Shown piece after piece: positions 1-7,139 of a DNA stretch of 64,000 nucleotides; position 1 is the first letter of the stretch; each line of letters opens with the position of its first letter. The position numbers and the translations under genes are program-made. The notes under the pieces are model-generated. The model was not told where the DNA came from and made no database searches. It saw nothing but the letters and a program-made list of their open reading frames with translations. Source of the stretch: Marinobacter sp. SS21 (GTDB taxonomy: Bacteria; Pseudomonadota; Gammaproteobacteria; Pseudomonadales; Oleiphilaceae); the NCBI RefSeq assembly GCF_028369065.1, contig NZ_JAQNDA010000008.1, positions 1 through 64,000 on the forward strand. The letters run 5' to 3'.

Positions 1-492
1 AGTGCGGACGTCCGGGTAGGCAGGGAATTGCTCGAAGCCACCAAACCTTTTGTTGAAGAGTCTTCAGCTAAAAGCTGGTGGTACGTCGGCTCAACCTTTG
101 TGTTAATGATTTCCGCTCTAGCCATCGCGGGGATGTTGGTGTGGTGGCCGCTGAAGTTGGTGTTCGCAATACTGGGAGCACTGCTGATCGTGCGCTCCTT
201 TATAACCTTTCATGATTACCTGCACGGTGCGATTCTCAAAGAGTCCCGGTTCGCCTACTTGCTATTTCATTCCTTCGGAGCTCTTACCCTGACGCCAACC
301 ACGTCCTAGCTTGAAAGTCACAATTATCACCATGGTCACGTTGGTAAAATCAGTGCCTCCAGTGTCGGGGCCTTCCCGCTCATAACCACCCGTATGTGGC
401 AAGTGGCGACACCGCGGGAGCGCCTGGTTTACAGGTCCCAGCGGCATCCTTTGGTGGTATTGTTTAGCTATCCCGTTGTCTTTGGAATAAAT
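1..492 (+). pseudogene. Fatty-acid desaturase remnant, amber-interrupted and 3'-truncated
   Basis: The frame is open from base 1, so the gene starts upstream of the window. It encodes two membrane-type segments and then the first desaturase histidine box (FHDYLH). A TAG at 307-309 stops translation just after a TPTTS stretch. The same frame then continues with the second box (HNYHH, 319-333), so this is a nonsense change and not a frameshift; one base change from a Trp codon (TGG) would explain it. Family resemblance ends near 492, where the sequence runs into C/A tracts and the terminator of the opposing gene. Membrane desaturases are about 300-380 residues and need a third histidine box, which is missing. 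I therefore call it an inactive remnant. Codon use matches the neighbours, so it looks like a decayed resident gene. Confidence 0.75.
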
Positions 493-515
493 ACGACTAA
501 AGCTAACCCCCCCCC

Positions 516-556
516 AAAAAAAAGGCCCAGGAGCTTTCGCTTCCGGGCCTTTTTTT
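516..556. terminator. Bidirectional intrinsic terminator
   Basis: An A-tract leads into a GC stem (GGCCC-aGGA paired with TCC-GGGCC) with a short loop and then a T-tract. The A and T tracts on both sides make it work in either direction. It ends the nrdJ operon on the minus strand and lies just past the desaturase remnant. Confidence 0.85.
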
Positions 557-577
557 CAGCGCGTCAGGTTAACCACC

Positions 578-1270
578 TCAACCACACTTACTATCCCCAC
601 AAGACAAACAAGTCGCACACCCATCCATCACAATCACCGCCTTGGTGCTGCACTTGCCACACATGGTGGCGTTGGCCGGGTATTCGCTGGCGGATTCGTC
701 GTTCTGGGGCTTTTGGCTGGATTCGAACTCCGCACGCTTTTCGGCAATGATGCGCTTGGTGGCTTCGCTCATTTCCTCGCTTTCCAGCAGGCCGATGGCC
801 TTGAGGTGTTTCTCGATCACGGCGCCGATTTCGGCCACCAGGGAGGGCATGAACACGCCGCCTTTTTTGAAGTAGCCGCCGTTGGGGTCGTATACGGAGC
901 GCAGTTCTTCCACCAGGAAGGTGACGTCACCGCCCTTGCGGAATACCGCGGAGATGACGCGGGTGAGGGCGATGACCCACTGGAAGTGCTCCATGGACTT
1001 GGAGTTGATGAACACTTCGTAGGGCTGGCGGCTCTCGTGGTCGGTGTCTTCATTGAGCAGGATGTCGTTGATGGTGATGTACATCGCGTGCTCAGCCACC
1101 GGCGGCTTGATTTTGTAGGTGGTGCCCAGCAGGAAATCCGGGCGCTCGATGGTTTCGTTCATCTGCACCGGCTTGGGGGCGTTATCCTGCGCTGGCGCGT
1201 CCTGTTGAGGCTGTGCGTCGGCCTTGGCCACCCGGTAACCGACGATGTTCTTGGTGATTTTAACTGTCAT
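578..1270 (-). CDS. nrdJb: Class II ribonucleotide reductase, small C-terminal subunit NrdJb
   Basis: This 230-residue protein corresponds to the C-terminal part of adenosylcobalamin-dependent ribonucleotide reductase, encoded separately as in Pseudomonas aeruginosa. The middle matches the TSCPD-type domain found at the end of NrdJ (YKIKPPVAEHAMYITIND). The tail carries a Cys-rich zinc-ribbon-like motif (CGKC...CATCLSCGDSKCG) that probably contains the redox cysteines for re-reducing the active site. It begins 29 bases after the nrdJa stop with an AGGA ribosome site, so the two are co-transcribed and presumably form one enzyme. The N-terminal 40 residues are Pro/Gln/Ala-rich and look like a linker. 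Confidence 0.88.
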   Translation of the reverse strand: MTVKITKNIVGYRVAKADAQPQQDAPAQDNAPKPVQMNETIERPDFLLGTTYKIKPPVAEHAMYITINDILLNEDTDHESRQPYEVFINSKSMEHFQWVIALTRVISAVFRKGGDVTFLVEELRSVYDPNGGYFKKGGVFMPSLVAEIGAVIEKHLKAIGLLESEEMSEATKRIIAEKRAEFESSQKPQNDESASEYPANATMCGKCSTKAVIVMDGCATCLSCGDSKCG

Positions 1271-1299
1271 GTTCGTTGTCCTGTGTCGGTGGTCCCGGA

Positions 1300-3438
1300 T
1301 TAGTACTTGCCGTAGGTGCCTTCTTTCAGGGCGTCGAAGAGGTTGGCGGCGGTGTGGGTTTCACCGTCGTATTCTACCTGTTCATTGCCCTTGAGGGTTA
1401 CCTTGCTGCCGTCGTCCAGGGTGAATTCGTACAGGGTGTTCTCCAGGTCTTTTTCCTTGACCAGTACGCCCTGGAACGCTTCCGGGTTGAAGCGGAAGGT
1501 GGTGCAACCTTTCAGGCCGTTCTCGTAGGCGTACATGTAGATGTTCTTGAAGTCCTGGTACGGGAAGTCCTGTGGCACATTGGCGGTCTTGGAGATGGAG
1601 GAATCCACCCAATTCTGCGCCGCGGCCTGGATGTCTACGTGCTGGTTCGGGGTCACGTCGTCGGAGGTGGTGAAGTAGCTGGGCAGCTTCTTGTCTTCCT
1701 CGTCGGAGAACGGCATGGCGCTGGGGTTCACCAGCTGACGGTAGGCCAGCAGCTCGAAGGAGAACACGTCCACTTTCTCTTTGGTCTTGCGACCCTCTCG
1801 GATGATGTTCCGCGAGTAGTGGTGGGAGAAGCTCGGCTCGATGCCGTTACTGGCGTTGTTGGCCAGGGACAGGCTGATGGTACCGGTCGGGGCGATGGAG
1901 GTGTGGTGGGTGAAACGGCCACCTTTCTCCGCCAGTTCCGCCACCAGCTCCGGTTCTACCACGGCAATCTTCTGCATGTAGCGGCTGTATTTGGCGTGCA
2001 ATACGCGGCCTTTGATCTTGTCGCCTGCCTTGAAGCCGTCCGCCTTAAGTTCCGGGCGCTGGCTCAGCATCTTGGCGGTCACTTCGAACTCGTCGTCCAT
2101 GATCGGGGCGGGGCCTTTCTCGCCGGCCAGGGCGAGGGACTGACGCCAGCCTTCCACGGCCATCTCGCGGACCACTTCCTCGGTGAAGCCGACGGATTCT
2201 TTCGAGCCGTAGGGCATACGCAGCATGGCGAGGGTGGAGCCCAGGCCCAGGATGCCCATGCCGTGGCGGCGCTTGTAGGTGATTTCGTGGCGCTGCTCAG
2301 CCAGCGGCAGGCCGTTGATTTCCACCACGTTGTCCAGCATGCGGGTGAAGATGCCCACCACCTTGCGGTATTTCTCGTAGTTGAAGCTGGCCTTGTCGGT
2401 GAACGGGTAGTCGACGAACTTGGTCAGGTTCACCGAGCCCAGCAGGCAGCTGCCGTAGGGCGGCAGGGGCTGCTCGCCACAGGGGTTGGTGGCGCGGATG
2501 TCCTCGCAGAACCAGTTGTTGTTCATCTGGTTGACCTTGTCGATCAGGATGAACCCTGGCTCGGCGTAGTCGTAGGTGGAGGTCATGATGGTGTCCCAGA
2601 TCAGCTGTGCCTTCAGGGTGCGGTAGATGCGGCAGGCGACCTTGCCTTCGTCGTTCAGCACGTAACCCTTGGTGACCGGGAAGTCGCGGTAGACGAACTG
2701 GCTGGCGTCGGCCAGGTCCAGGCCTTCTTCTTCGGCTTCTTTCTGGGTGACCGGGAACGACAGGTGCCAGTCGTCGCCGTTCTTGACCGCCTCGATGAAG
2801 TCTTCGGTGATCAGCAGGGACAGGTTGAACTGGCGCAGGCGGCCGTCTTCACGCTTGGCCTGGATGAAGTCGATGATGTCCGGGTGGTGTACGTCAAAGG
2901 TGGCCATCTGGGCGCCGCGACGGCCACCGGCGGAGGACACGGTGAAGCACATACGGTCGAAGATGTCCATGAACGACAGCGGGCCGGAGGTGGTGGCGCC
3001 GGCTCCGGCCACGTAGGCGCCTTTCGGGCGCAGGGTGGAGAACTCGTAACCGATACCGCAACCGGCCTTGAGGGTCAGGCCGGCTTCGTGGTTCTTCTCC
3101 AGGATGTCGTTCATGGAGTCGTTGATGGTGCCAGACACGGTGCAGTTGATGGTGGACGTGGCCGGTTTGTGGGCTTCGGCACCGGCGTTGGAGGTGATAC
3201 GGCCAGCCGGGATGGCACCGTTCTGCAGGGCCCAGACGAAGTCTTTCTTCTGTTTGGTGCGGACAGATTTGTTCTCGACCTGGGCGAGGGCTTCGGCAAC
3301 CCGTTCGTAGGTGCCCTGGATATCCTGGTCTACCGGCTCGCCAGTCTTGGTCTTGAGCTGGTACTTGCTGCTCCAGATATCCAGTGAAGCGTCCTGCATC
3401 TGAATTGTTGTTATGACTGCCTGTGCCTTAGCGTTCAT
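1300..3438 (-). CDS. nrdJa: Class II (B12-dependent) ribonucleotide reductase catalytic subunit NrdJa
   Basis: It makes deoxyribonucleotides using adenosylcobalamin, so it works with or without oxygen. The 712-residue protein has the conserved active-site stretch NPCGEQPLPPYGSC, an N-terminal catalytic cysteine region (STINCTVSGT) and the loop HTSIAPTGTISL. It lacks the TSCPD/zinc-ribbon end, which is encoded next door by nrdJb. A GTG start two codons earlier is possible, but the ATG at 3438 sits 6 bases after an AGAGG ribosome site and is preferred. The upstream 500 bases contain NrdR-like boxes. The enzyme implies a supply of cobalamin. Confidence 0.92.
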   Translation of the reverse strand: MNAKAQAVITTIQMQDASLDIWSSKYQLKTKTGEPVDQDIQGTYERVAEALAQVENKSVRTKQKKDFVWALQNGAIPAGRITSNAGAEAHKPATSTINCTVSGTINDSMNDILEKNHEAGLTLKAGCGIGYEFSTLRPKGAYVAGAGATTSGPLSFMDIFDRMCFTVSSAGGRRGAQMATFDVHHPDIIDFIQAKREDGRLRQFNLSLLITEDFIEAVKNGDDWHLSFPVTQKEAEEEGLDLADASQFVYRDFPVTKGYVLNDEGKVACRIYRTLKAQLIWDTIMTSTYDYAEPGFILIDKVNQMNNNWFCEDIRATNPCGEQPLPPYGSCLLGSVNLTKFVDYPFTDKASFNYEKYRKVVGIFTRMLDNVVEINGLPLAEQRHEITYKRRHGMGILGLGSTLAMLRMPYGSKESVGFTEEVVREMAVEGWRQSLALAGEKGPAPIMDDEFEVTAKMLSQRPELKADGFKAGDKIKGRVLHAKYSRYMQKIAVVEPELVAELAEKGGRFTHHTSIAPTGTISLSLANNASNGIEPSFSHHYSRNIIREGRKTKEKVDVFSFELLAYRQLVNPSAMPFSDEEDKKLPSYFTTSDDVTPNQHVDIQAAAQNWVDSSISKTANVPQDFPYQDFKNIYMYAYENGLKGCTTFRFNPEAFQGVLVKEKDLENTLYEFTLDDGSKVTLKGNEQVEYDGETHTAANLFDALKEGTYGKY

Positions 3439-3696
3439 TGCCACCCTCTGTATTTCAATCGTGCCGATTAAAGACGGCGCGTTTCGAACTCTAGCGTCTT
3501 GCTTCGAGTATACGCCGTCTTACCCCTAAGAATTTGTCGTCTGTTTTGGTGCTTTAGTAACCAGAAGCGCAACCACAACATCTGGTGGTTGTCGGGCCGG
3601 CCCGGTTGACGCTGTTGGTCGTTCGCCGGCGGCCTGGCACCTGCTGTCGGTGCTTTGATCAGTTCGAGCGTATGTTGCGCAAACTGCTCAATAATG

Positions 3697-3712
3697 ACCC
3701 AATATATTGGTG
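3697..3712. promoter_or_regulatory. NrdR-box-like palindrome (distal of two)
   Basis: The sequence ACCCAATATATTGGTG keeps the C-A-A-T-A-T-A-T-T-G core of the 16-base NrdR box (acaCwAtATaTwGtgt). A weaker half-matching copy (ACAGGATATAGTGGTC) starts 33 bases further on at 3730, close to the three-turn spacing usual for NrdR box pairs. NrdR represses ribonucleotide reductase operons. Confidence 0.5.
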
Positions 3713-3861
3713 AATTTTGTGGAAGTATAACAGGATATAGTGGTCTGTGAAGAAGGTGACAACTATTAACTTGTGCCTGATCCAGCTGGAAAATTAATGG
3801 TCGAAGTCTTGAAATGGGAAAACTTCTGTAGCCAGAACGACTTGGGTAGCCAAAAGTATAA

Positions 3862-3877
3862 ACACTATATGTAGTGG
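3862..3877. promoter_or_regulatory. NrdR-box-like palindrome (proximal to transporter end)
   Basis: ACACTATATGTAGTGG is a near-consensus 16-base NrdR box. It is over 400 bases from the nrdJa start, which is far for direct repression unless a distal promoter lies here. Confidence 0.5.
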
Positions 3878-3954
3878 TTAAAAAGTGGTCAAAATGACTG
3901 GATTGAGGGCGGCTGCGGGCTGGAATCCAGTGCCCGCGCCGCCACTGAGGAGGG

Positions 3955-4749
3955 CTAGCCGAGCAGCAGGTTGTCGTCGTCGATTTCGAGACCGCGTTGT
4001 TGCTCGAACAGCCCTAGCAGGTCCTTGACCTCCAGGCCCTGCCGGTCTTCACCGGCGATGTCGAAGACCACCTGGCCCTGGTGCAGCATGACGGTCCGGC
4101 TGCCCACTTCCAGGGCCTGCTTCATGCTGTGGGTGACCATCAATGCGGTGAGCTTTTGCTCTTCGATGATCTTCTGGGTCAGCTCCAGTACAAAGGCCGC
4201 CGTCTTGGGATCGAGGGCCGCGGTATGCTCGTCCAGCAGCAGGATGCTGGAGGGCGTCAGGCTGGCCATCAGCAGGCTCACCGCCTGGCGTTGGCCGCCG
4301 GACAGCAGCCCCATTTTGTCGCCCAGGCGGTCTTCCAGTCCGAGTTTGAGGGTGGCGAGGCTGCTACGGAACTGATCCATGTAGCGGGCTTTGACCGCCG
4401 CGGTGAGGCCTCGCCGTTGGCCCCGCTTAATGGCCAGGGCCAGGTTTTCGTCAATGGTGAGCGATTCGCAGGTGCCGGCCAGCGGGTCCTGGAACACCCG
4501 GGCAACGTTGCGGGCCCGCTTGTGGGTCGGCAGCCGGGTGACGTCCTGGCCGTCCACCAGAATCTGGCCGCTGTCCACCAGTACTTCGCCAGCCAGGGCG
4601 TTAAGAAAGGTCGACTTGCCGGCGCCGTTGCTGCCAATCACGGTCACGAACTCGCCCTGGTTGACGGTCAGGCTCATGTCTCGCAGCGCCGGGTTTTCCA
4701 GCGGCGTGCCCTTGCCGAAGGTCAGTTTCAGGTTGGATGCACTGATCAT
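3955..4749 (-). CDS. ABC transporter ATP-binding protein (TrpXYZ/ABC_sub_bind type)
   Basis: This 264-residue ATPase would power the importer encoded with the next two genes. It has a Walker A (GSNGAGKST), a signature (LLSGGQRQA), a Walker B (ILLLDEHTAALD) and the switch histidine (MVTHSMKQA). The His in DEHTAALD replaces the more usual Pro. It begins 11 bases after the permease stop. The family includes systems implicated in aromatic amino-acid or nucleobase-like ligands; the true ligand cannot be read from sequence. Confidence 0.85.
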   Translation of the reverse strand: MISASNLKLTFGKGTPLENPALRDMSLTVNQGEFVTVIGSNGAGKSTFLNALAGEVLVDSGQILVDGQDVTRLPTHKRARNVARVFQDPLAGTCESLTIDENLALAIKRGQRRGLTAAVKARYMDQFRSSLATLKLGLEDRLGDKMGLLSGGQRQAVSLLMASLTPSSILLLDEHTAALDPKTAAFVLELTQKIIEEQKLTALMVTHSMKQALEVGSRTVMLHQGQVVFDIAGEDRQGLEVKDLLGLFEQQRGLEIDDDNLLLG

Positions 4750-4760
4750 GGATGACTCCC

Positions 4761-5663
4761 TCAGGCTTTGTTGCGGGTGAGGCGGGCGCGGACCGAATTG
4801 CGCACGCCCGGCAGCACGATGGCCAGGGTAACCAGCACCGCGGTAATCAGGTTCAGATCCTGAGCCTGCAACCCCATGAAGTTGGCGTTGAGGGCCAGGG
4901 CAATGGCCAGGCGGTAAATGATGGCACCCACCACACAGGCCAACAGCGCGCGAAAGACGGTGGACGGCGTCAACACCGCTTCGCCGCCAATGAGTGAGGC
5001 CAGACCGATAACGATCACGCCAACCCCCATGGTGACGTCCGCCGCGCCCTGGCTCTGGGCGAACAGGGCGCCGGCCAGGCCCACCAGGCCGTTGGACAGG
5101 GCGACGCCGAGCACAATCATACCGCCGGTGGCGATGCCCTGGGCACGGGCCATGCGGGCGTTGGCACCGGTGGCGTGCATGGCCAGGCCGGTTTCAGACT
5201 TCATGAAGCGCCAGAGCAAGGCCAGGGCCACCAGGGTGACGATCACAAACAGCACCACCGGCACCTGGTGGTAAGCCAGCCCCAGGTCATACCAGGGGGT
5301 CAGTACGGTATCTTCGGTGAGCAGGGCGACGTTGGGGCGCCCCATGATGCGCAGGTTGACCGAGTACAGCGCGATCATGGTGAGAATGGATGCCAGCAGA
5401 TTGAGAATGTTGAGCTTCACGTTCAGCAGCGCGGTGACTGAGCCGGCGGCCATGCCGGCCAGTACCGCCGCGCCGGTGGCCAGCCAGGGATTGACACCGC
5501 TGATAATGAGCACGGCCGCTACGGCGGCGCCGAGCGGAAAGCTGCCATCGACGGTCAGATCCGGGAAATCGAGGACACGAAAAGAGATAAAGATGCCAAA
5601 GGCCACCAGACCATAGATCAGGCCGGTTTCTATGGCGCCATAAAAGGCAATTTCACTGAGCAT
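4761..5663 (-). CDS. ABC transporter permease (TrpXYZ/ABC_sub_bind type)
   Basis: A 300-residue inner-membrane protein with about eight to nine hydrophobic segments, resembling the branched-chain/TrpY-like permease fold. The N-terminal stretch FRVLDFPDLTVDGSF is typical of this family. It lies between the substrate-binding gene and the ATPase gene, all on the minus strand. A stem-loop with a T-run separates it from the upstream binding-protein gene and may lower its expression relative to that gene. Confidence 0.85.
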   Translation of the reverse strand: MLSEIAFYGAIETGLIYGLVAFGIFISFRVLDFPDLTVDGSFPLGAAVAAVLIISGVNPWLATGAAVLAGMAAGSVTALLNVKLNILNLLASILTMIALYSVNLRIMGRPNVALLTEDTVLTPWYDLGLAYHQVPVVLFVIVTLVALALLWRFMKSETGLAMHATGANARMARAQGIATGGMIVLGVALSNGLVGLAGALFAQSQGAADVTMGVGVIVIGLASLIGGEAVLTPSTVFRALLACVVGAIIYRLAIALALNANFMGLQAQDLNLITAVLVTLAIVLPGVRNSVRARLTRNKA

Positions 5664-5689
5664 GGGTAGGTCTTCGCCGTAAGGGAGTC

Positions 5690-5724
5690 AAAAGGGGCAG
5701 CGTTCCATAAGGAAAGGCTGCCCC
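5690..5724 (-). terminator. Intercistronic stem-loop with T-run
   Basis: GGGGCAGC (5694-5701) pairs with GCTGCCCC (5717-5724), with a smaller inner TTCC/GGAA stem. On the minus strand it is followed by four Ts. Its place just after the binding-protein gene suggests partial termination or 3'-end protection, so that more binding protein than permease is made. Confidence 0.6.
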
Positions 5725-5739
5725 GGGACAGGTGACGGT

Positions 5740-6714
5740 TTAGCGGTTGCTGGACACAACTTCCTGCGCGGATTCGATGAGTTCGTCGCTCAGGGTGATG
5801 CCCATGCGCTCGGCCGCTGCCGGGTTGACGAACAGGTTCAGCTTGTCCACGCTTTCCACCGCCATCTCGCCGGGGTTGGCGCCTGCCAGGATGCGGGCGA
5901 CCAGTGCGCCGGTCTGACGGCCATGGTCATAGTAGTCGAAGCCAAGCGCCGCTACCGCGCCTCGGCTGACGGTGGCGGTATCCGCCGCAAACACCGGGAT
6001 CTTGGCCCGTTCGCCCACAGAGACGACGGCTTCGGCGGCACTGACCACGGTATTGTCGGTGGTCAAATAGATGGCATCGACTTTGCCCACCAGGGAGCGG
6101 GCCGCGCCGAGCACTTCGGACGTCTTGGTGGCGGCGGCCTTGACCAGTTCCAGGCCGCGAGCCGCCAGGCGTTCCTCAAGCATCTCAACCAGTGCAACCG
6201 CGTTGGCCTCGCCCGGGTTGTAGACGGTGCCGATGCGATTGGCATCCGGCATCACCCGTTGAAGTAGGTCAATGTGGCGGTCCAGGGGCAGCATATCGGT
6301 CACGCCGGTGATGTTACCGCCCGGGGCCTGGAGGTTGGGCACCAGTTTCGCACCAACCGGGTCGGTGACCGCGGAGAACACCACCGGGAGGTTGCGAGCC
6401 GCCGCGGCCATGGTCTGGGCGGAAGGGGTGGCGATGGCGACCACCACGTCAGGGCCCTCGCCAACAAACTTGCGGGCGATCTGCGCCGCGATGGCGGCAT
6501 TGCCTTGAGCGCTCTCGTGCAGGATTCGAAGGTTGTCGCCTTCTTTGTAGCCTTGCGCATTGAGTTCGTCCTTGACGCCTTCGTACACGGCATCCAGAGC
6601 CGGGTGTTCCACAATCTGGGTGATTGCCACCGTTTTCTGGTCGTCCGCCTGTGCCAATCCGGTGGCGGTCAGGAGCAGGGCGCCCAGGAAGGTACGCAAG
6701 GTCCGCTTGGCCAT
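5740..6714 (-). CDS. ABC transporter substrate-binding protein (ABC_sub_bind family)
   Basis: A 324-residue periplasmic binding protein. The N-terminus is a signal peptide (hydrophobic LRTFLGALLLTATG, then AQA before DDQKTV). The body has the ABC_sub_bind/TrpX-like pattern, including AITQIVEHPALDAVYEGV, PVVFSAVTDPVGAKLV, IGTVYNPGEANA and FAADTATVSRGAVAALGFDY. It is the first gene of the operon. Family members have been linked to amino-acid or other small ligands, and I cannot assign one here. Confidence 0.85.
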   Translation of the reverse strand: MAKRTLRTFLGALLLTATGLAQADDQKTVAITQIVEHPALDAVYEGVKDELNAQGYKEGDNLRILHESAQGNAAIAAQIARKFVGEGPDVVVAIATPSAQTMAAAARNLPVVFSAVTDPVGAKLVPNLQAPGGNITGVTDMLPLDRHIDLLQRVMPDANRIGTVYNPGEANAVALVEMLEERLAARGLELVKAAATKTSEVLGAARSLVGKVDAIYLTTDNTVVSAAEAVVSVGERAKIPVFAADTATVSRGAVAALGFDYYDHGRQTGALVARILAGANPGEMAVESVDKLNLFVNPAAAERMGITLSDELIESAQEVVSSNR

Positions 6715-6960
6715 AAGCCGATCTCCAACAAGTTGAGGTCAGGTGTCGGGGTGCTGATGGTCTGTCCGGGGTGCGCCAGTTTGGCGGCCGGACGTGGTCA
6801 AAAGCCCCAGGGATCAAAACGCGAAAGTCTAGCACAGCAAACCGGTGTGCGGTGGGCTTTGGCGGCGGTTTGGGGCGCCCTTCGTATGCTGGATTTTCCC
6901 TATAGACAAGTATTGTCGCGGGCGTTCCAACGGGTTATAACGGGTTGGTTTCGCCCCGCT

Positions 6961-6990
6961 TTGACGTGATAGAGTGTGGTGAAATATGCT
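6961..6990 (+). promoter_or_regulatory. Sigma-70-like promoter for acyl-CoA synthetase
   Basis: TTGACG (-35, 6961-6966) is followed after 18 bases by TATGCT (-10, 6985-6990). This leaves a leader of about 140 bases before the synthetase start at 7140. Confidence 0.5.
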
Positions 6991-7005
6991 ACCAAAGTCG
7001 CGTGT

Positions 7006-7096
7006 ATCAACGAGGGTCGCGCCCATCAACGAAAGCTACGTCTCTTAATGACAGTCTTATGAATCAACAGTCGTATAAATCAACGGCCGTAAAAAC
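7006..7096 (+). repeat. Degenerate short direct repeats in leader
   Basis: ATCAAC occurs at 7006, 7025, 7063 and 7079, giving spacings of 19, 38 and 16 bases, with a weaker unit (near 7044) filling the 38-base gap. The units look like decayed copies of one about 19-base element inside the 5' leader of the acyl-CoA synthetase. Confidence 0.45.
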
Positions 7097-7139
7097 AGAT
7101 AGTCGCTTCGCTTAACAATAACAGATACAAGGAAGGTCC

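Larger units (their letters stand above)
3445..3954. other. 500-base intergenic region upstream of nrdJa
   Basis: I see no credible gene here. It lies upstream of nrdJa and downstream of the ABC transporter operon, which reads the same way. It contains two NrdR-like palindromes (3697-3712 and 3862-3877) and an AT-rich middle. A weak minus-strand -10 candidate (TATACT, near 3510) lacks a good -35. No cobalamin riboswitch core was recognised. Confidence 0.5.
6715..7139. other. Divergent intergenic region
   Basis: It separates the ABC operon (minus) from the acyl-CoA synthetase (plus). It contains a sigma-70-like promoter reading right (6961-6990) and, after it, a run of degenerate about 19-base reiterations (7006-7096) in the synthetase leader. 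I found no gene in it. Confidence 0.5.

Noticed and set aside
307..309. Recoding (read-through or pyrrolysine) at the TAG in the desaturase
   Set aside because: The gene also lacks its third histidine box and C-terminus, so reading through would not restore a working enzyme. Decay is simpler.
1276..3387. A 700-codon open frame on the plus strand
   Set aside because: It is antisense to nrdJa, whose protein is strongly conserved. The plus-strand frame has a Val/Gly/His-biased composition typical of the antisense of a GC-rich gene.
578..3438. nrdJb as a frameshifted end of nrdJa
   Set aside because: There is a 29-base gap with a ribosome site and a proper start, and the same split is known in Pseudomonas. 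It is a true two-gene form.
3445..3954. Cobalamin riboswitch upstream of nrdJa
   Set aside because: No B12-box core or paired helices were recognised. The striking elements here are NrdR-like palindromes instead.
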